Counted from the first letter of the stretch, positions 1-5,891 are shown. The stretch: DNA of 8,272 nt from JAAZZY01 sp964612505 (GCA_964612505.1 CAZTEX010000025.1:1-8272), one strand, 5' to 3'. Program-made: numbers and translations. Notes: a model not told the origin generated them from the letters alone.

Positions 1-226
1 AATTGGTATGAAAAGGCACAAAAACAATGGTACTCGAATCGATAGTGCTGCCTATAATTTTGCTTAATTGGAGTCTAATTTGATTGATATCTGTAGCGCT
101 ATTTAAGGCCGAAGACAATGCGATCGTTTGCGACACCTGTTTCCAAAGTTTCGGCAAGTCCGGATCGTTTTTATCGATAATTCCTCCCGCTAACATTCTG
201 CTAAAAATTCCACTTTCCTGTTTCAA
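1..226 (-). CDS. Hexapeptide-repeat sugar O-acetyltransferase, N-terminal part (runs off left edge)
   Basis: Only the N-terminal 75 or so codons are in the window; the rest lies beyond base 1. The reverse-strand reading from the ATG at 196 gives 65 residues, including DPDLPKL, ALNSATDINQIR, IIGSTIDSST and VFVPFHTN. This pattern (short N-terminal helices, then ...ID.ST.VF.PF.TN) is how maltose/galactoside-acetyltransferase-like proteins lead into the left-handed beta-helix of hexapeptide repeats. Family members transfer acetyl from acetyl-CoA to a sugar hydroxyl in the cytoplasm. The frame stays open upstream of ATG-196 and encodes GIFSR just before it, matching the IF.R..(S/A)G start of relatives. 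I therefore prefer the TTG at 224-226 (KQESGIFSRMLAGG) as the start; ATG-196 would remove family-conserved residues. The gene is divergent from the GNAT gene at 282, and a TATATTTA -7-like box lies at 248-255. The catalytic histidine region is not visible. Confidence 0.7.
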   Translation of the reverse strand, partial: MKQESGIFSRMLAGGIIDKNDPDLPKLWKQVSQTIALSSALNSATDINQIRLQLSKIIGSTIDSSTIVFVPFHTN

Positions 227-247
227 ATTTGATGCTTTTTTAGTGGA

Positions 248-276
248 TAAATATATACAATTAAATTTTATATTTG
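248..276. promoter_or_regulatory. Divergent -7 elements between the two acetyltransferase genes
   Basis: On the plus strand TATATTTG (269-276) matches the Bacteroidota -7 consensus TAnnTTTG and ends 5 nt before the ATG at 282, predicting an almost leaderless GNAT mRNA. No good -33 TTG/TTTG is visible upstream of it. On the minus strand TATATTTA (248-255) is one base from consensus and would serve the leftward gene. The two boxes are 13 bp apart, so polymerases at the two promoters would probably compete for the site. Confidence 0.5.
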
Positions 277-281
277 CGGCT

Positions 282-800
282 ATGAATTCGTTTGCAATTA
301 AAAAAATAGGCTTGGACCAATTGGTCCCACTACAAGAAATAGGACGCAAAACCTTCTATGATACTTTTTTTGAGTCCGATTCCGAAGACAATATGGCTTT
401 GTATTTAGCTACTAGCTTTTCGGCCGAAAAACTGACGGCTGAGTTGGAAAATCCGAACTCTGAATTTTATTTTGCCTACCATAACGAAGAGGTTATTGGC
501 TATTTAAAAGTCAATTTTGGCCCTGCTCAAACCGAACTTCAAGATGAGAGTTCGCTCGAAATTGAACGCATTTATGTGCTTCAAGACTTCCACGGGAAAA
601 ATGTAGGTCAAAGCCTTTTTGAAAAAGCCATTGCTATCGCAAAAGCCAATTCTTGCAGCTATGTATGGTTAGGCGTTTGGGAGGAAAACCATCGCGCGCT
701 TCAGTTCTATACCAAAAATGGTTTCGTCGCTTTTGACCAACATCAATTTATCTTTGGCAATGAAGTACAAACCGATATCTTAATGAAGTTAGTGTTGTAA
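282..800 (+). CDS. GNAT N-acetyltransferase, PaiA-like
   Basis: A 172-residue cytoplasmic GNAT acetyltransferase that moves acetyl from acetyl-CoA to an amine. The fold's motif A is visible as SLEIERIYV (about 91-99), followed by the acetyl-CoA pyrophosphate loop HGKNVGQSLF (104-113). Motif B is WLGVWEENHRALQFYTKNGF (129-148), and QTDILM lies near the C-terminus. The N-terminal FYDTFFES...NM..YL segment and the whole motif A/B pattern closely resemble Bacillus PaiA, a spermidine/spermine N-acetyltransferase; I infer polyamine or another small amine as substrate, but substrate cannot be read from sequence. The frame remains open upstream to 84, but the family start MNSFAIKKI is at 282 and the -7 box ends at 276, so the shorter start is chosen. 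It converges on the gene ending at 809, with 8 bp between the stop codons. Confidence 0.88.
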   Translation: MNSFAIKKIGLDQLVPLQEIGRKTFYDTFFESDSEDNMALYLATSFSAEKLTAELENPNSEFYFAYHNEEVIGYLKVNFGPAQTELQDESSLEIERIYVLQDFHGKNVGQSLFEKAIAIAKANSCSYVWLGVWEENHRALQFYTKNGFVAFDQHQFIFGNEVQTDILMKLVL

Positions 801-808
801 TGTCTTAA

Positions 809-1051
809 TTATTTATCATTCCAACCTATAGCATAGCCAAAAAACGCGGCTGCTACGGCCAAATGAACGAATAAAACGGCTTTCTGCCAAGTGGGTCTGT
901 CATTCCATTTTTGTTCTTGATCAAACGGATCAAAAATCAAACCAATTGCAAAAGAAGATGCGGCTTGCATATAATCTTTTGAAAAGAAGGCTTGGAATAG
1001 CCCAACGAGAATAAATCCGATGTAAAGAAATTTGTTAAATGATGTTTTCAT
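809..1051 (-). CDS. Small two-helix membrane protein, function unknown
   Basis: An 80-residue protein starting MKTSFNKFLYIG. It has two hydrophobic segments, about residues 8-24 (FLYIGFILVGLFQAFF) and 57-77 (WQKAVLFVHLAVAAAFFGYA), separated by a polar stretch with FDPFDQEQKWNDRPTW. It is probably an inner-membrane protein with both termini on the same side. I recognise no named family; similar short proteins occur in Flavobacteriia. A longer reading from 1099 would add 16 residues encoded across the promoter and is rejected, because the promoter's -7 box (1070-1077) lies inside that extension. The gene has its own promoter and no operon partner. Confidence 0.75.
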   Translation of the reverse strand: MKTSFNKFLYIGFILVGLFQAFFSKDYMQAASSFAIGLIFDPFDQEQKWNDRPTWQKAVLFVHLAVAAAFFGYAIGWNDK

Positions 1052-1069
1052 AATTGTTTGTTTGTAAAT

Positions 1070-1100
1070 CAAAAATAGACTTTTTGATGAATGCAACAAA
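1070..1100 (-). promoter_or_regulatory. Consensus Bacteroidota promoter for the 809-1051 gene
   Basis: On the minus strand TTTG (1097-1100) is followed by 19 nt and TATTTTTG (1070-1077), a full match to TTTG-N19-20-TAnnTTTG. The predicted transcription start is near 1065, giving a leader of roughly 14 nt. The -33 box overlaps the A-tract of the hairpin at 1099-1132. Confidence 0.75.
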
Positions 1101-1132
1101 AAAAGCCCTTACATTGCTGTAAAGGCTTTTTT
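1099..1132. terminator. Bidirectional terminator-like hairpin between divergent genes
   Basis: The left arm AAAAAAGCC-C-TTACA and the right arm TGTAA-A-GGCTTTTTT form a stem with one C/A mismatch and a TTGC loop (1114-1117). A- and T-tracts flank the stem, so it could terminate in either direction. It lies between the 5' ends of two divergent genes, where there is no upstream gene to terminate. The 33-nt sequence recurs exactly at 8146-8178 and in decayed form at 4987-5018. Confidence 0.7.
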
Positions 1133-1189
1133 GATTTTGTTGAATTAAAATCAGTCGTAAATTCAGTTTTTTCAGATTTAAAAAAAAGC

Positions 1190-1197
1190 TAACTTAG
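1190..1197 (+). promoter_or_regulatory. Possible -7 box for the TonB-dependent receptor
   Basis: TAACTTAG differs from TAnnTTTG at one position and ends 30 nt before the ATG at 1228. No convincing -33 TTG is seen at the expected distance. I see no clear Fur-box palindrome or other operator in 1133-1227. Confidence 0.3.
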
Positions 1198-1227
1198 CGT
1201 ATTATTTAACCCGATCAAATACAACTA

Positions 1228-3315
1228 ATGTGTAAAAATGCACTTCCTCTTTTACTTTTTTTGCATATTGTGTTGTACTTCAGTCCTGTTTATAGTCAAG
1301 TAAAAAAAGACACTACAGCGCTATCTGAAATAATAGTAGATGCTTCCCCTATCAAAAATGTACTTCAAAACACCGCTTCTTCCATCGTTTTAATTAGCAA
1401 AGCCGATATCAATAGAACCGATGGAATACTACTCACTCCCGTTTTAAATAAAATACCAGGCGTATTTATGCAGCAAGGCGCATTAAATACTAATAGAATT
1501 TCTATTCGCGGTATTGGAGCGCGCGCACAATACGGAACGAATAGGATAAAAGCCTATTTTGATGGAATTCCTATAACTTCTGGAGATGGGGAGACGGTTA
1601 TAGAAGATATTGATATTGCATCCATCGAAAAGATAGAAATAATTAAAGGGCCCAACTCAACTAGTTTTGGCTCCGGTATGGGAGGAGTAATTCATTTATT
1701 TTCAAGAGAAACACCATTGTTGCAATCGTTTGGCAAATCAAACATTAATTTTGGGAGTTTTGGGTTGATACAGCAACAATTGTCTGGCGGTTTCAGTGAT
1801 ACGAAATCAAACTTGATTTCAAGTTATTCCAATATAACCCTTGACGGACCAAGAGAAAATAGTTCCTACAACAGGGGAAATTTCAACTTGTTTGGAAAAC
1901 AAAAATTAGGAAATAATGGATCTTTATCTTTTATCGGAATTTACACCAAGCTTAAAGCATACATCCCGAGCTCTTTAAGCGAAAAAGACTTCAACAACAA
2001 CCCCAAAAAAGCAGCGTCAACATGGGCAGCAGCTCAAGGATATGAGTCCTACGACAAGTATTTATTTGGATTAAGCTATGATTATCAAGTCTCCAATAAA
2101 TGGTCATTAAATTCAAGTGTTTTTTCAAATTATAAAGAGGCTTACGAAACCAGACCTTTTGATATTTTAGATGAAAACACCCGTTCTTTGGGAATTCGTT
2201 TAAATATTAATTACAAAGACCGATTACTTTCTTTTCCTTTCGAATTTAGTTTTGGTACCGAAATTGCTTTGGAAGAAAACGACTATTCTCTTTATAAAAA
2301 CCTATACCTATCTCAGCCTGGACGAGGCAGCCTACAAGGGAATTTGTTCAGCGCCATTGACGAAGAAAGAAAGTACTCCAACTATTTTATACAAATGGAG
2401 TTTTGGGTTTCCAAAGCTATTCATTTAGAAACTGGATTTGCATTAAATTCTACCGCGTATTCATTTAAAGATGTATTCCAAACGCCTCAAAATTCAAGCA
2501 TTCAAAACTATACTTTTGGAACAATTTGTTCGCCAAGGATTGGTCTTTCATATAAGGTAAGCAATGGAAAAAACATATATACCTCTGTTGGTAAAGGATT
2601 CTCAGTTCCTACATTTGCCGAAGCCTTAACTCCAGAAGGTAAAATCAATACCAATTTGGAACCAGAAATCGGTTGGAATTACGAAATTGGATTCAAAGGA
2701 AATTGGTTGGACAATAAATTATATACAGAGGTAGCTCTGTTTAGCGCACAAATTGAAAATTTATTACTAGCACGACGGACAGCCGAAGATCAATATGTTG
2801 GACTAAATGCGGGCTCGAGTTCTCACCCAGGAATAGAATTTACAGTGAATTACAATATTGTGAAATCTGATAGTTTTAAAATTACTCATTATTTTTCAGG
2901 CGCAATAAATTATTTTAAATTTAAGGATTTTATTGATTTAAACGTCGATTATTCAGGTAATCAACTTACCGCAGTTCCCCAAAAACAATTGAATTATGGA
3001 TTAGATATTATTACAAAATCTGGGATTATTATAAATACGTCTTATAGAACCGTAGGAAAAACACCCATAAATGATGCGAATACAAAATATACCGAAGCCT
3101 ATGCTTTACTTGATCTTAAAACGACCTATGCTTTTAAGATTTTTAAGAAATTAAATGCAGAATTAACTGCCGGCGTCAACAATGCATTGAATGAGAAATA
3201 TGCAGCCTCTATCGTGCCTAATGCGTTAGGTTTTGGCGCAGCTCCGCCACGATATTATTATCCAGGTAATCCTATAAATTATTATGGAGGGTTCTCCATT
3301 TCGTATCTGTTTTGA
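1228..3315 (+). CDS. TonB-dependent outer-membrane receptor, PqqU (YncD)-like
   Basis: A 695-residue TonB-dependent transporter. Residues 1-24 form a signal peptide ending ...SPVYSQ. A TonB-box-like SEIIVD (33-38) precedes the plug domain (about 45-158), which carries RISIRGIGAR (90-99), YFDGIPIT (110-117) and IEIIKGPNSTSFGSGMGGV (136-154). A 22-strand-type beta-barrel follows and ends in Tyr-Leu-Phe. There is no N-terminal carboxypeptidase-like domain and no SusD neighbour, so it is not a SusC glycan importer. Length and motif order resemble E. coli PqqU/YncD, the PQQ receptor: R-G-G-x-R...YG...Y.DGIP.T..DG in the plug, P..L......NP..A in the barrel, GKGFSVPTFAE, and the terminal RYYYPGNPINYYGGFSI. 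Next door is a PQQ-type dehydrogenase, so import of PQQ is my leading inference. A siderophore or vitamin substrate remains possible. Confidence 0.93.
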   Translation: MCKNALPLLLFLHIVLYFSPVYSQVKKDTTALSEIIVDASPIKNVLQNTASSIVLISKADINRTDGILLTPVLNKIPGVFMQQGALNTNRISIRGIGARAQYGTNRIKAYFDGIPITSGDGETVIEDIDIASIEKIEIIKGPNSTSFGSGMGGVIHLFSRETPLLQSFGKSNINFGSFGLIQQQLSGGFSDTKSNLISSYSNITLDGPRENSSYNRGNFNLFGKQKLGNNGSLSFIGIYTKLKAYIPSSLSEKDFNNNPKKAASTWAAAQGYESYDKYLFGLSYDYQVSNKWSLNSSVFSNYKEAYETRPFDILDENTRSLGIRLNINYKDRLLSFPFEFSFGTEIALEENDYSLYKNLYLSQPGRGSLQGNLFSAIDEERKYSNYFIQMEFWVSKAIHLETGFALNSTAYSFKDVFQTPQNSSIQNYTFGTICSPRIGLSYKVSNGKNIYTSVGKGFSVPTFAEALTPEGKINTNLEPEIGWNYEIGFKGNWLDNKLYTEVALFSAQIENLLLARRTAEDQYVGLNAGSSSHPGIEFTVNYNIVKSDSFKITHYFSGAINYFKFKDFIDLNVDYSGNQLTAVPQKQLNYGLDIITKSGIIINTSYRTVGKTPINDANTKYTEAYALLDLKTTYAFKIFKKLNAELTAGVNNALNEKYAASIVPNALGFGAAPPRYYYPGNPINYYGGFSISYLF

Positions 3316-3339
3316 TAAAGTAGTAATGAATTACTTTAT
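3315..3339. terminator. Weak bidirectional hairpin between convergent genes
   Basis: ATAAAGTA (3315-3322) and TACTTTAT (3332-3339) form an 8-bp perfect stem with a 9-nt loop. It spans the 20-bp gap between the receptor stop and the cytochrome stop, and its right arm contains the cytochrome stop codon. The stem is AT-only and lacks a long T-tract, so termination would be inefficient at best. Confidence 0.35.
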
Positions 3340-3779
3340 TGCTTCACATCTTCAACTTGGCTTAAAGTAATCATTTTGTTATGCTTGTTGCTCCAGGAGT
3401 TTCTAATGTAATTCATTACGTCGGCAACTTCTTGATTTGACAATCCCATGGGAGGCATGGCATTATTGAATTTTTTGCCATTTACTACTATTGGGCCTGT
3501 TTGTCCAAATTTAACCGCATAAATACTTTGAGTTATTTTATCAGACAACCAATTGGATCCATCCAAAGTAGGAAAATTCTTCAAATCGCCTTTCCCATCT
3601 GCCATATGGCATTGGATACAAAAATCAGCATAAATTTCTTTCCCGCTCTCTATGCTTTTTTCTAGAGGTGATTTTTCCTGAACTACTTTCGTAAATGTCG
3701 AATGATTTTCCTTTGATGAGAAATTAAAAGAATAGAAAAGCAATGCCGTTAATCCTAATATGTATTTAACTTTTATCAT
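3336..3779 (-). CDS. Exported class I c-type cytochrome
   Basis: A 147-residue protein with a hydrophobic N-terminus (residues about 4-20) acting as a signal peptide or anchor. A single-haem cytochrome c domain follows: the haem attachment motif CIQCH is at 54-58 and the probable axial methionine is M108 in NNAMPPMG, followed by the typical LSNQEVADVMNYIRNSW helix (113-130). The C-terminus (131-147) is a polar tail. The family carries electrons in the periplasm, here covalently loaded with haem by the cytochrome c maturation system. Its ATG begins 1 nt after the stop of the PQQ-type dehydrogenase, so the two are almost certainly co-transcribed and translationally coupled. I infer that it accepts electrons from that dehydrogenase and passes them to the respiratory chain. 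Confidence 0.92.
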   Translation of the reverse strand: MIKVKYILGLTALLFYSFNFSSKENHSTFTKVVQEKSPLEKSIESGKEIYADFCIQCHMADGKGDLKNFPTLDGSNWLSDKITQSIYAVKFGQTGPIVVNGKKFNNAMPPMGLSNQEVADVMNYIRNSWSNKHNKMITLSQVEDVKQ

Positions 3780-3780
3780 C

Positions 3781-4896
3781 CTAATTAGGGATTATTTTAA
3801 GAATGCCTTTCCCTTCAACGGCGATGTAGATAAATCCATCAGGGCCTTGAGCAATGTTTCGTATACGACCAATATCAGTAGCAATTTTTTGACGTCCAAT
3901 AATTTCATTCCCTTTCAATTTTACCCATTCCAAGTATTGAAATTTTAGTGAGCCAATGAGCAAATGTCCTTTCCATTCTGGATAACGATCACTAGTTACA
4001 AAAGTTATTCCGCTAGGGGCTATTGAAGGAACCCAATAATAAACAGGGTTTTCAATACCTGGTTTTTCTGTTTGAGTGCTGATAATAGTTTCATCATAAT
4101 CAATCCCAAACGTAACCAATGGCCATCCGTAATTAGCCGCTTTTTTTATGATGTTGATTTCATCACCTCCTTTTGGTCCGTGTTCATGTTCCCAAATCTC
4201 TCCAGTTGTAGGATGTAGTGCCAGTCCTTGCGGATTTCTATGACCATACGAATAAATGGCTTCTTTGGCATCCTTTTGCCCTACAAAAGGATTGTCTTTA
4301 GGAATACTTCCATCGTCATGCAATCGGTATATTTTTCCATTATCACGAGTGATGTCTTGTGGGTTTACAAAATGATTCCCTCTATCTCCAGCTGAAAAAT
4401 AGAGAAACCCCTCTTTATCAAAAATAATTCGAGAGCCAAAGTGCTGTCCTTTAGTCGTATTTGGGCCTGCTTTGTATAAGGTTTCAATTTGTGTTAAGCC
4501 TCCATTTTGCAATTTGGCGCGAATAAGTTGGGTGTTTCCACCTTCTCCTTCTCCTTCAGAAGAAGCATATGTTATATAAATCCATTCATTTTGGGCATAA
4601 TTGGGATGTAAAGCAATATCAAGTAACCCTCCCTGTCCTCTATTGTATACTTTTGGAACGTTTTTAATTTCCGTTTTTACCCCGTTTTCAATTTGGTATA
4701 AAATACCGCTTTTTTCGGTAACTAACATTGCTCCTCCAGGAAGCCAAGCCATTCCCCAAGGTATTGAAATGCCCGAAGCTACTGTTTCTAAAGTATAGTT
4801 TTTTACTTCCTCTTGAATTGGCGGAAGGTTATTTTTTACTTGTGCTATGGAACTAGCGAATAGGAAAAAAAGTAGTAGGGGTGTCAATTTATTCAT
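3781..4896 (-). CDS. PQQ-dependent soluble aldose sugar dehydrogenase, Asd/YliI family
   Basis: A 371-residue exported six-bladed beta-propeller quinoprotein; E. coli Asd is also about 371 residues. A signal peptide MNKLTPLLLFFLFASSIAQ precedes the mature chain. Conserved family segments appear in order: IPWGMAWLP (45-53), RGQGGLLDIALHPNY (86-100), GQHFGSRIIFD (150-160, with H152 in the position of the catalytic base of soluble glucose dehydrogenase), SYGHRNPQGLALHP (216-229), HEHGPKGGDEIN (237-248, the region that binds the cofactor calcium in relatives), NYGWP (255-259) and RIRNI (344-348), ending GPDGFIYI. The family oxidises aldose sugars at C1 with PQQ as cofactor, in the periplasm. No motif residue appears missing, so it should be active if PQQ is available. 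It is first in a two-gene unit with the cytochrome. The sugar substrate cannot be assigned. Confidence 0.93.
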   Translation of the reverse strand: MNKLTPLLLFFLFASSIAQVKNNLPPIQEEVKNYTLETVASGISIPWGMAWLPGGAMLVTEKSGILYQIENGVKTEIKNVPKVYNRGQGGLLDIALHPNYAQNEWIYITYASSEGEGEGGNTQLIRAKLQNGGLTQIETLYKAGPNTTKGQHFGSRIIFDKEGFLYFSAGDRGNHFVNPQDITRDNGKIYRLHDDGSIPKDNPFVGQKDAKEAIYSYGHRNPQGLALHPTTGEIWEHEHGPKGGDEINIIKKAANYGWPLVTFGIDYDETIISTQTEKPGIENPVYYWVPSIAPSGITFVTSDRYPEWKGHLLIGSLKFQYLEWVKLKGNEIIGRQKIATDIGRIRNIAQGPDGFIYIAVEGKGILKIIPN

Positions 4897-4937
4897 GCTT
4901 TCGGTTTAGTAATGTTTGTTTTTGTGAATTTTCCTAT

Positions 4938-4945
4938 CGAAGATA
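4938..4945 (-). promoter_or_regulatory. Possible -7 box for the dehydrogenase-cytochrome unit
   Basis: On the minus strand TATCTTCG is one base off TAnnTTTG and lies 41 nt upstream of the ATG at 4896. No clear -33 TTG is seen. It is the best candidate in the 143-bp gap 4897-5039. Confidence 0.3.
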
Positions 4946-4986
4946 CTAAAAAGGTTGAATAAAATGGTTTCATAAATACTAAAAAC

Positions 4987-5018
4987 AAAAAAACCTTAGA
5001 TTGCTGTAAAGGCTTTTT
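4987..5018 (-). terminator. Decayed terminator hairpin after the ABM-domain gene
   Basis: The right arm, ATTGCTGTAAAGGCTTTTT (5000-5018), is identical to the hairpins at 1099 and 8146. The left arm has lost two bases and changed C to G, leaving CCTTA/TAA-A-GG with a bulged A, plus the flanking A- and T-tracts. It sits 21 bp past the stop of the minus-strand gene ending at 5040, where a terminator is expected. Confidence 0.55.
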
Positions 5019-5039
5019 GAAAAATTTATAATGCATCAA

Positions 5040-5432
5040 TTAATACTCTTCTTTTTGTAATCTCGCAACTAATTTGGTATCTATTAGCTCTAAAGACAAA
5101 ACCATGTCCTTAACCGTTTCTTTGTATTTTTTAAAATGAGGGGTTGCAATATGTGATTGATAGGCTTCAAGGCTCGCATACACTTCAAAAATTGTTATGG
5201 AGCTCGCATCTTTTTTATCAGCGACAACCGTATACGATAACACCCCTGGCTCCAATTGTATGGCAGTATTCATTTGCTCATTTAAAGCAACTTGGTAAAG
5301 GTCTAGTTGCTTCGCATCGACTTTGATTTTGGCTATTCGATACATCGCCGGGTTTTCTTGTGCGTATGTTGAGAAACACATGTTGTTCAATAAACTCAAA
5401 AATAGGATAGTAAGTAGAATTCGCTTCATCAT
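5040..5432 (-). CDS. Exported ABM-fold (putative quinol monooxygenase-like) protein
   Basis: A 130-residue protein starting MMKRILLTILFLSLL. The first 25 residues form a signal peptide ending FSTYAQ, and the mature part is one dimeric-ferredoxin-like ABM domain (Pfam antibiotic biosynthesis monooxygenase, as in YgiN). Visible marks are the first strand MYRIAKIKVD (30-39), EPGVLSYTVV (61-70), and IFEVYASLEAYQSHIATPHF (81-100), with the histidines H94 and H99 of the family's final helix. Most ABM proteins are cytoplasmic, so the signal peptide is notable. Relatives oxidise quinols or aromatic substrates without a metal or flavin; the reaction here is unknown. A reading from 5522 would add 30 residues but would pass through the promoter at 5449-5456 and a repeat element, and is rejected. 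Whether M at 5432 or 5429 is used cannot be decided. Confidence 0.85.
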   Translation of the reverse strand: MMKRILLTILFLSLLNNMCFSTYAQENPAMYRIAKIKVDAKQLDLYQVALNEQMNTAIQLEPGVLSYTVVADKKDASSITIFEVYASLEAYQSHIATPHFKKYKETVKDMVLSLELIDTKLVARLQKEEY

Positions 5433-5468
5433 AAAAAAGGTTAGACTACAAAAGTAACCTCTTTTTTT
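5433..5468 (-). terminator. Terminator-like hairpin containing the next gene's promoter
   Basis: Read on the minus strand, an A-tract, a 6-bp stem AGGTTA/TAACCT (5455-5460 with 5438-5443), an 11-nt loop and TTTTT lie downstream of the three-gene operon that ends at 5600. The T-tract directly abuts the ATGATG start of the ABM gene. The -7 box of that gene lies in the loop and the edge of one arm. Confidence 0.5.
5449..5456 (-). promoter_or_regulatory. -7 promoter element of the ABM-domain gene
   Basis: TACTTTTG on the minus strand is a full TAnnTTTG match. The predicted transcription start near 5444 gives a leader of about 12 nt before the ATG at 5432. The -33 region is poor, with TTCG at the expected spacing. 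The element decides against the longer upstream start of this gene. Confidence 0.6.
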
Positions 5469-5480
5469 AGATTTCGAAGT

Positions 5481-5575
5481 GTTCTTTGCTCCGCCAAAGA
5501 GCAAAAAATGCAACTTTAACACAATGGTTTAGTAATTGAAAATCAACAAATTAAATATTGAGCTTCGAATAAAAT
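5481..5575 (-). repeat. Dispersed 3'-UTR element, copy A
   Basis: A 95-bp segment that aligns without gaps to 6741-6835 (copy B) and 8179-8272 (copy C). The right-hand 48 bp (5528-5575) match copy B at 39 of 48 positions by my count, and most differences are transitions. Read on the minus strand it lies between the stop codon of the operon's last gene (5600) and the hairpin at 5433-5468. It contains a local 7-bp palindrome TTTGCTC/GAGCAAA (5485-5505) that copies B and C lack. Confidence 0.75.
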
Positions 5576-5599
5576 AACAAGAAGGTCAATTAATTGTAA

Positions 5600-5878
5600 C
5601 TAATTTCCTGCAAAAGGAGTTCCAAAAATTCCAACCGCTAATTCCGCCCATACTAATAAAAATATTAGTAAAATTGACCCAATCAAAAGAATTCGATAAT
5701 GCATCGAATTAGTCCTTTTGATGATTTGCTTGATTCCAAAACTTACCAACAAAATAAGCATACCCATAACAATGAAGTCAAAAAAACTCCAATTGACTTC
5801 ATTGGAAACCAATGTTCCTACTAATGGGAAAAGCAACAATAATAAGGGAGAGTAAACACTCCATTTTTTATTCATCAT
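5600..5878 (-). CDS. Small three-helix membrane protein, function unknown
   Basis: A 92-residue protein starting MMNKKW, with three hydrophobic segments at about 10-25, 33-49 and 62-84. A basic loop KQIIKRTNSMHYR (50-62) lies between helices 2 and 3, suggesting that loop is cytoplasmic. The C-terminus WAELAVGIFGTPFAGN is distinctive and looks conserved-type rather than random, but I cannot name a family with certainty. It starts 13 nt after the stop of the HTH gene and is the last gene of a three-gene minus-strand operon. Either adjacent ATG (5878 or 5875) could be used. The operon context suggests a membrane function tied to the DUF2975 protein and the HTH regulator. Confidence 0.75.
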   Translation of the reverse strand: MMNKKWSVYSPLLLLLFPLVGTLVSNEVNWSFFDFIVMGMLILLVSFGIKQIIKRTNSMHYRILLIGSILLIFLLVWAELAVGIFGTPFAGN

Positions 5879-5891
5879 AATTTCTAATTTT

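Noticed and set aside
84..281. N-terminal extension of the GNAT reading frame by 66 residues
   Set aside because: The extension is antisense to a well-supported acetyltransferase coding region, has no GNAT similarity, and the -7 box at 269-276 lies inside it.
1052..1099. 16-residue N-terminal extension of the small membrane protein
   Set aside because: It would be encoded across the consensus promoter; the shorter start follows the promoter at normal distance.
1140..1166. Possible fourth copy of the 3'-UTR element next to the 1099 hairpin
   Set aside because: Only a short AT-rich match (AAAATCAG followed by TAAATT) with different spacing; the diagnostic GCTNTTTG and TTGACAGAAG blocks are absent.
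1228..3315. Receptor as a SusC-type glycan importer
   Set aside because: At 695 residues it is far shorter than SusC proteins, lacks the carboxypeptidase-like N-terminal domain, and has no SusD-like neighbour.
3760..3948. Plus-strand open frame across the dehydrogenase-cytochrome junction
   Set aside because: Antisense to two well-supported genes and without domain features.
4601..4798. Plus-strand open frame inside the sugar dehydrogenase gene
   Set aside because: Antisense shadow of a strongly conserved enzyme; no independent evidence.
5485..5505. 7-bp palindrome TTTGCTC/GAGCAAA as a terminator
   Set aside because: No T-tract follows the stem in either direction; it lies within repeat copy A and is not shared by the other copies.
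5433..5522. 30-residue N-terminal extension of the ABM-domain protein
   Set aside because: It runs through a full-consensus -7 box, a hairpin and repeat copy A, and would bury the signal peptide.
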